NCBI GenBank assembly: GCA_044867925.1
Contig: JBIOVV010000088.1
Location: forward strand, 1 to 28,139
Direction of reading: 5' to 3'
Source: VRUE01 sp044867925
GTDB lineage: Bacteria > Actinomycetota > Thermoleophilia > Solirubrobacterales > 70-9
DNA length: 28,139 bases
The notes below the pieces were generated by a model. It had not been told where the DNA came from. It saw only the letters and a list, made by a program, of their open reading frames with translations, and searched no databases. Positions 22,585 to 28,139 of this stretch are shown here, piece after piece. Every line of letters starts with the position of its first letter. The first letter of the stretch is position 1. A program made the translations under genes and the position numbers.

Positions 22585-24282
22585 TCAGGTCTCCTGGTAG
22601 AGCGGCCCGTCTCCCCCCTCGGGCAGGGTCAGGCGACCGCCCTTGGCGGTGATCGCGCCGCACTGGACGCAGTTGGAGGCGGTGACGTGGACGTCGACCT
22701 CAGCGGCGCCGTTCTCGAGCTGCTCGTCGGGGATCTCGTAGACCTGGGCCGGGCACATCGAGACCCAGGTCTGGGCGATCTCGCGCGGCACCTTGGACTG
22801 GATCCGCACGTGGTTGGGCGCGTCGTCGCGGGTCGCGTTGCCGGAGAGGAAGACGGAGTCGAGCTTGGCGAAAGTGAGCTCGTTGTCGGGCTTGACGTAC
22901 ATCTCGCTCGCCTTGCCCAGCTCCATCTCGACCTCGGAATCGTGCTCCTGCTTCCAGTGGCCGCCGGGGAAGTTGCCTTTGGTGATCGTCATCGCCGAGG
23001 CCATGGCGCCACCGAGGAAGAAGCCCTTGGAGAAAGGCTGGCGCATGTTGCGCGATTCGTAGAGGTCCTTCTCGATCAGCGAGTTGTGGACCTTCTCGTC
23101 GTAGGCCTCGAAGTTGACCGAGTCCTGCTTGAGCGACTCGACGATCGTCTCCGCCGCGTACATCCCCGCGTGCATCGCGTAGTGGACGCCCTTCAGCGTC
23201 GGCACGTTGACCATGCTGGCGGCGTCGCCGGCGACCACCATGCCGGGCACGGCGAGGCGCTTGGGCATCGCGAAGTAGCCGCCCGAGGGGATCGTCTTGG
23301 CGCCCCAGGCGACGCGCTTGCCGCCCTCGAGCAGGTTCTTGATGAAGGGATGGGTCTTGATCAGCTGCAGGGCGTCGTGAACGCTGAAGGTCGCGTCGGT
23401 GTAGTCGAGGCCGGCGACCAGCCCGATGCAGAGCTTGTCCTCGCCCATCGGGTAGATGAAGGTGCCGCCGAACTCGTTGTAGCGGGGGGACTTGCGCAGC
23501 GGCCAGCCCATCGTGTGGATCACCCGGTCGAGCGGCTTGGGGACCTCCCAGACCTCCTTCACCCCGAGCTCCCAGCGCATCGGGTCGGCGCCGTGCATAT
23601 CGAAGTAGTCGTAGGCGGCATAGGTGAGGTGGCCGACCGTGCCCTCGGCGAGGACGGTCGCCTTGGCGACGACGTCGGAGCCCGGCTCGAAGTTGCCCAG
23701 CTCCTCGCCCTCCCGGCCGCGGCCGCGATCGCCGGAGCGGATGCCCTTGACGACCCGGTCCTCGACCAGGAGCTTGGTCGCAGCGGTCTCGGAGAGGATG
23801 TAGACGCCCGCTTCCTCTGCTTTGTCCGCCAGGAAGCGGCCGAGCTTGGAGACCGAGGTGACGTAGTTGCCGTGGTTGCGGAAGTTCGGCGGCATCGGCT
23901 TCAGCGGCAGCGCCGCCTTCGAGGTCAGCAGGTAGACCGCGTCCTTGGTCACCTCCTGGAAGACCGGCCACTCCTCCTTGGGCAGGTCGGGGAAGAGCTC
24001 TTCCATCGCCGAGGGCTTCATGTTCGCCCCCGAGAGCAGGTGAGCGCCGGAGACCTTGCCCTTCTCGATCACGGCGACCGGGACTTCGCCGAGCTTCTCG
24101 GTCAGCTCCGGCTCGTCCTCGAGCAGCTGCATGATCTTGTTGGCGCAGGCGAGCCCGGCGGGCCCGCCCCCGACGATCGCGATGCCGACCTCGATGCGCT
24201 CGTCCTCGGCATCGGTCGGCGGGCCGATCACGTCGGCCGAGTCGAACGGCGGCGGGAACTCACTCGGTGCTACAGCCGGCAT
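22585..24282 (-). CDS. Electron transfer flavoprotein-quinone oxidoreductase, three-Cys form
   Basis: 565 residues from ATG 24282-24280, chosen because GGAG lies seven bases upstream; a TTG at 24294 adds four residues. Carries electrons from ETF to the membrane quinone pool. FAD site AIVGGGPAGLACANKI near the N-terminus, second FAD motif VAGDAASMVNVP, ETF-QO-type middle region. The C-terminal ferredoxin-like domain has C510 (MCPAQVYEI), C538 and C541 (NCVQC) but the fourth ligand of the usual C-V-x-C-K-x-C motif is missing (CGAITAKGG). It follows etfA after a 62-base spacer with a strong hairpin. ETF-QO is the expected partner of the etfBA genes upstream. Confidence 0.93.
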   Translation of the reverse strand: MPAVAPSEFPPPFDSADVIGPPTDAEDERIEVGIAIVGGGPAGLACANKIMQLLEDEPELTEKLGEVPVAVIEKGKVSGAHLLSGANMKPSAMEELFPDLPKEEWPVFQEVTKDAVYLLTSKAALPLKPMPPNFRNHGNYVTSVSKLGRFLADKAEEAGVYILSETAATKLLVEDRVVKGIRSGDRGRGREGEELGNFEPGSDVVAKATVLAEGTVGHLTYAAYDYFDMHGADPMRWELGVKEVWEVPKPLDRVIHTMGWPLRKSPRYNEFGGTFIYPMGEDKLCIGLVAGLDYTDATFSVHDALQLIKTHPFIKNLLEGGKRVAWGAKTIPSGGYFAMPKRLAVPGMVVAGDAASMVNVPTLKGVHYAMHAGMYAAETIVESLKQDSVNFEAYDEKVHNSLIEKDLYESRNMRQPFSKGFFLGGAMASAMTITKGNFPGGHWKQEHDSEVEMELGKASEMYVKPDNELTFAKLDSVFLSGNATRDDAPNHVRIQSKVPREIAQTWVSMCPAQVYEIPDEQLENGAAEVDVHVTASNCVQCGAITAKGGRLTLPEGGDGPLYQET

Positions 24283-24314
24283 CGCATGCTCCAATCGTCG
24301 TCAGGTGAACGGCA

Positions 24315-24338
24315 CCCGGGGAGCCGAAGCTCCCCGGG
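24315..24338 (-). terminator. UUCG-capped intercistronic hairpin (attenuator or processing site)
   Basis: Between etfA and ETF-QO. On the minus strand a perfect 10-base-pair stem, CCCGGGGAGC and GCTCCCCGGG, closes a TTCG tetraloop with a C-G closing pair, one of the most stable RNA hairpins known. No T tract follows, so it is not a simple intrinsic terminator; it may attenuate read-through or protect the 3' end of the etfBA mRNA. Confidence 0.7.
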
Positions 24339-24344
24339 GAAACG

Positions 24345-25319
24345 TCAGCCGCCCTTCTTGGCCTTGATCGCCTCGGTCAGCTTGGGGACGATCTTGTGCA
24401 GGTCGCCCACCACGCCGAGATCCGAGAACTCGAAGATCGGCGCGTTCTGGTCCTTGTTGATCGCGAGGATGTTCTCCGAGCTCTGCATCCCGACCTTGTG
24501 CTGGATCGCGCCGGAGATGCCGGCGGCCAGGTAGAGCTTCGGCGCGACCGTCTTGCCGGTCTGGCCGATCTGGGCCGCGTAGGGGTACCAGCCGGCGTCG
24601 ACAACGGCGCGGGTGGCGGCGACCGCCCCGCCCATCGCCTCGGCCAGCTCCTCGCACTGCTTGAAGCCCTCGGCCGCGCCGAGACCGCGACCGCCGCCGA
24701 CGAGGATCTCTGCGTCCTCGATGTTGACGTCGGCGCCGCGCTGCTCGCCGCGCTGGACCATCTTCGCCTTGGTCGACCAGGGCGAGAGCTCGACCTGGAC
24801 GTCGATCACCTCGGCCGTGCCGCCGCTCTCATTGGCGTCGAACGCGTTGAGGCGGCCGATGATGATGCCGGGCTCCGAGACGTAGCCGACGTCGGCGATC
24901 TGGGAGTCCTGCAGGATCGGGCGCTCGGCGACGAGCTTGCCGTCCTGCACCTTGACCTCGGTGACCTCCATCGTCACACCGGCGTTGAGGCGCGCGGTGA
25001 GACCGGCGCCGATCTCGAAGCCGAGCAGGCCGCCGCCGAAGAGGGCGTAGCTGAAGCCCTCGTCGCCGATCACCTTGGCCATCGCGTCGACGATCGGCTG
25101 GGCCAGGCCCTCGGGAACGTCCTTGGCCCGGTAGACCTTGGTCGCGCCCCAGTTGCCGAGCGCCGCGCAGGCGTCGTCGGCGATGTCGCCGACGACCATC
25201 ACGCCGGCGTCGCCGCCGATCTGGCCGGCCAGCTTCGCCGCCTCGGAGATCGCCCCGAGCGAGTTCTTGTTGAAGTTGCCCTCGTCGTCGTGGAGGGCGT
25301 AGGTCAGGATGCCTGCCAT
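24345..25319 (-). CDS. etfA: Electron transfer flavoprotein alpha subunit
   Basis: 324 residues, full length. The FAD-binding C-terminal domain carries the family signature starting LYLAAGISGAIQHKVG (262-277) and continuing SSENILAINKD (280-290) and APIFEFSDLGVVGDL (293-307). VGGGRGLG (207-214) is the conserved FAD phosphate loop. With EtfB it accepts electrons from acyl-CoA and related dehydrogenases and passes them to ETF-QO. ATG at 25319-25317 follows the etfB stop with no base between, so the subunits are made in equal amounts. Confidence 0.97.
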   Translation of the reverse strand: MAGILTYALHDDEGNFNKNSLGAISEAAKLAGQIGGDAGVMVVGDIADDACAALGNWGATKVYRAKDVPEGLAQPIVDAMAKVIGDEGFSYALFGGGLLGFEIGAGLTARLNAGVTMEVTEVKVQDGKLVAERPILQDSQIADVGYVSEPGIIIGRLNAFDANESGGTAEVIDVQVELSPWSTKAKMVQRGEQRGADVNIEDAEILVGGGRGLGAAEGFKQCEELAEAMGGAVAATRAVVDAGWYPYAAQIGQTGKTVAPKLYLAAGISGAIQHKVGMQSSENILAINKDQNAPIFEFSDLGVVGDLHKIVPKLTEAIKAKKGG

Positions 25320-26111
25320 CTAGATCAGCTTCCTCTCGTCGAGCCAGGCGACGATCTTTTCGACCGTCTCGTTGGTGTCCTCGTCCTCGATGATCTCGCC
25401 GGCCTGCTTGGCGGGCGGTGGGTTGAGAGCCAGGACCGATGTCTTGGAGCCGCCCTCGCCGACCATGCCGGCTTCGATGCCGACGTCGCCGGTCGCCTTG
25501 GCGTCGAGGGGCTTCTTCTTGGCGCCCATGATCGCCTTCAGGCTGGGGTAGCGGGGCTCGTTGATCGCGTCGCCGACGCTGATCACGGCGGGCAGCTCGA
25601 TCTCGACCGTGTCGTAGCCGTACTCGGCCTGACGCTCGCAGCGCAGCTTGCCGTCGCTGACGTCGATCTTGATCACCTGGGTCAGCGAGGGCATCTTCAG
25701 GTGATCGGCGACGACGGCGCCGATCGTGTAGCACTCGCCGTCGTCCGACTGCTGGCCGAGCAGGACCAGGTCCGGGCTCTCGGCCTCGAGCACCTTGGCC
25801 AGCGAGTAGCCGGTGGCGCAGACGTCGGAGCCGGCGAGTGCGGCGTCGGAGAGGTGCACGGAGCGGTCGGCTCCGAGCGCGACCGCCTTGTGCAGGGCGC
25901 GGACGGCGGAGTCGGGGCCCATCGTCACCGCGATGACCTCCTCGACCGGGATCGCGCCGCCCTCCTTGATCTGCATGGCGGCCTCGATGGCGTGTGTGTC
26001 GAAGGGGTTCAGGTTCTTCTCGCCGCTACGGTCCAGGCGCATCGTGTTGGAGTCGATGCGCTTCTGAACGGCGGCGTCCGGAACCTCCTTGACCAGGACG
26101 CAGATCTTCAA
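25320..26111 (-). CDS. etfB: Electron transfer flavoprotein beta subunit
   Basis: 263 residues from the TTG at 26111-26109, giving the normal opening KICVLVKEVPD. The AAGGAGG upstream is seven bases from this TTG but only one base from another TTG at 26117, so the shorter form is favoured. AMP-binding and ETF-beta features: NPFDTHAIEAA, VTMGPDSAVRAL, ADRSVHLSD, QQSDDGECY and the family signature EPRYPSLKAIMGAKKKP. First gene of etfB-etfA-ETF-QO; the 157-base spacer upstream holds an inverted-repeat operator. Confidence 0.96.
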   Translation of the reverse strand: MKICVLVKEVPDAAVQKRIDSNTMRLDRSGEKNLNPFDTHAIEAAMQIKEGGAIPVEEVIAVTMGPDSAVRALHKAVALGADRSVHLSDAALAGSDVCATGYSLAKVLEAESPDLVLLGQQSDDGECYTIGAVVADHLKMPSLTQVIKIDVSDGKLRCERQAEYGYDTVEIELPAVISVGDAINEPRYPSLKAIMGAKKKPLDAKATGDVGIEAGMVGEGGSKTSVLALNPPPAKQAGEIIEDEDTNETVEKIVAWLDERKLI

Positions 26112-26154
26112 GTTCAAGCCTCCTTGGCTGTGTTCTGCTGTGTTCTCAAGTTGG

Positions 26155-26176
26155 TTGACTGACCAGTCAATCAGTC
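26155..26176 (-). promoter_or_regulatory. Operator-like inverted repeats upstream of etfB
   Basis: TTGACT-GACC-AGTCAA (26155-26170) is a perfect 6-base inverted repeat, and GACTGA (26157-26162) with TCAGTC (26171-26176) forms a second, shifted one. Sites of the TGACTGAC type are typical for TetR-family regulators of fatty-acid genes. On the minus strand -10-like TATAGA (26184-26179) lies just upstream, so the site would cover the transcription start of etfBA. No regulator gene is adjacent. Confidence 0.55.
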
Positions 26177-26268
26177 TATCTATACGCGGCGCGGCGGGAC
26201 ATTAGCGCCAGATCCGCTCCGCTGTGCCTCTGCCCCCAGTAGCCAGGCAAACGAACAGCGGAAGCGAG

Positions 26269-26688
26269 TCAGACGTCGTCGCGCTCGGCGGCGTTCTCGC
26301 GGATGAACTCGACGATGTCGTCGGTCCCGGCACCGGGAGTGAAGACCTCGGAGACGCCGAGCTTCTTGAGCTCGGGAATGTCCTCGGCCGGGATCGTGCC
26401 GCCGACCGTGACCAAGACGTCATCGACCCCCTGCGCGGCGAGGAGCTCGACCACCTTCGGCACGAGGGTCATGTGCGCGCCGGAGAGGATCGAGAGGCCG
26501 ACCGCGTCGGCGTCCTCCTGGATCACAGTCTCGGCGATCTGCTCCGGCGTCTGGTGCAGCCCGGTGTAGATCACCTCCATGCCGGCGTCGCGCAGAGCGC
26601 GAGCGATGATCTTGGCGCCGCGGTCGTGCCCGTCCAAGCCGGGCTTGGCGACGACGACGCGGATCTTGCGGGCGGTGGCTGCCTCCAT
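26269..26688 (-). CDS. B12-binding small subunit of an acyl-CoA mutase
   Basis: 139 residues, only the cobalamin-binding domain. DGHDRG (19-24) is the D-x-H-x-x-G motif, with H21 as the lower axial ligand of cobalt. VGLSILSG (63-70) and TVGGTIP (94-100) complete the base-off B12 site. Size and isolation match IcmB, HcmB or archaeal methylmalonyl-CoA mutase small subunits. ATG at 26688-26686, 14 bases after the large subunit stop, without an obvious ribosome binding site. It works as a complex with the next gene upstream. The split of catalytic and B12 domains argues against the usual actinobacterial MutA/MutB mutase. Confidence 0.93.
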   Translation of the reverse strand: MEAATARKIRVVVAKPGLDGHDRGAKIIARALRDAGMEVIYTGLHQTPEQIAETVIQEDADAVGLSILSGAHMTLVPKVVELLAAQGVDDVLVTVGGTIPAEDIPELKKLGVSEVFTPGAGTDDIVEFIRENAAERDDV

Positions 26689-26702
26689 AACGGCCCGGGA
26701 GC

Positions 26703-28139
<1,437 letters not shown>

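Noticed and set aside
22687..24534. Plus-strand open frame of 615 codons over ETF-QO
   Set aside because: Antisense shadow of a strongly conserved gene; the product is Leu/Asp/Val/Gly repeats with no domain.

Overview
The window is high-GC DNA, densely coded, with no spacer over 300 bases and no mobile element, CRISPR array or RNA gene that I could recognise. Two conserved gene blocks point to an actinobacterium: a WecA/Rfe-type transferase directly upstream of atpI-atpB-atpE-atpF-atpH, and rpmE-prfA-prmC-sua5, with glyA between the blocks. From memory this layout is seen in Mycobacterium and Streptomyces. The extra DUF1385 (YqhQ) gene, frequent TTG/GTG starts and the acyl-CoA/ETF genes would fit a deep-branching group such as Thermoleophilia/Solirubrobacterales. 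That placement is inference.

Layout. 1-5890 (all minus strand): the 5' part of the F1Fo ATP synthase operon (atpH partial, atpF, atpE, atpB, atpI-like), wecA-like, a DUF354 glycosyltransferase-like gene and glyA. 5948-9161: a secreted lysyl-oxidase-like protein (plus), then a minus-strand unit of a coiled-coil GntR regulator and two MlaE/YrbE permeases. 9216-13603: the translation block sua5, prmC, prfA, (SnoaL-like gene on plus), DUF1385 and rpmE. 13618-16697: a membrane GGDEF protein, a TetR regulator and the divergent alpha/beta hydrolase it probably controls. 16902-21935 (minus): an envelope-sugar unit running from a NIPA/EamA-like membrane protein through a DegT aminotransferase and an epimerase-glycosyltransferase fusion to a NodB-type deacetylase. 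22030-22581: a lipoprotein. 22585-28139 (minus): an acyl-CoA mutase large subunit (cut by the window end), its separate B12 subunit, etfB, etfA and ETF-quinone oxidoreductase.

How they work together. The mutase and ETF genes make a coherent set for branched or odd acyl-CoA catabolism with electrons passed to the quinone pool; the ATP synthase genes at the other end are the usual housekeeping set. WecA-like, DUF354, DegT, epimerase-GT and deacetylase all suggest cell-envelope polysaccharide or glycolipid synthesis.

Most notable signals: (1) the promoters of the GntR gene and of the distant SnoaL-like gene share the same 22-base box fused to the same TTGAC-N17-TACTGTG promoter, suggesting a small regulon that also covers the MlaE pair; (2) a 777-residue epimerase-glycosyltransferase fusion whose second half has no ATG, GTG or TTG of its own in the linker; (3) an imperfect dispersed repeat in two spacers 10 kb apart, one copy supplying the ribosome binding site and start codon of the aminotransferase gene; (4) ETF-QO with three of the four cluster cysteines; (5) a mutase carrying Gln where methylmalonyl-CoA mutase has its substrate-binding Arg.
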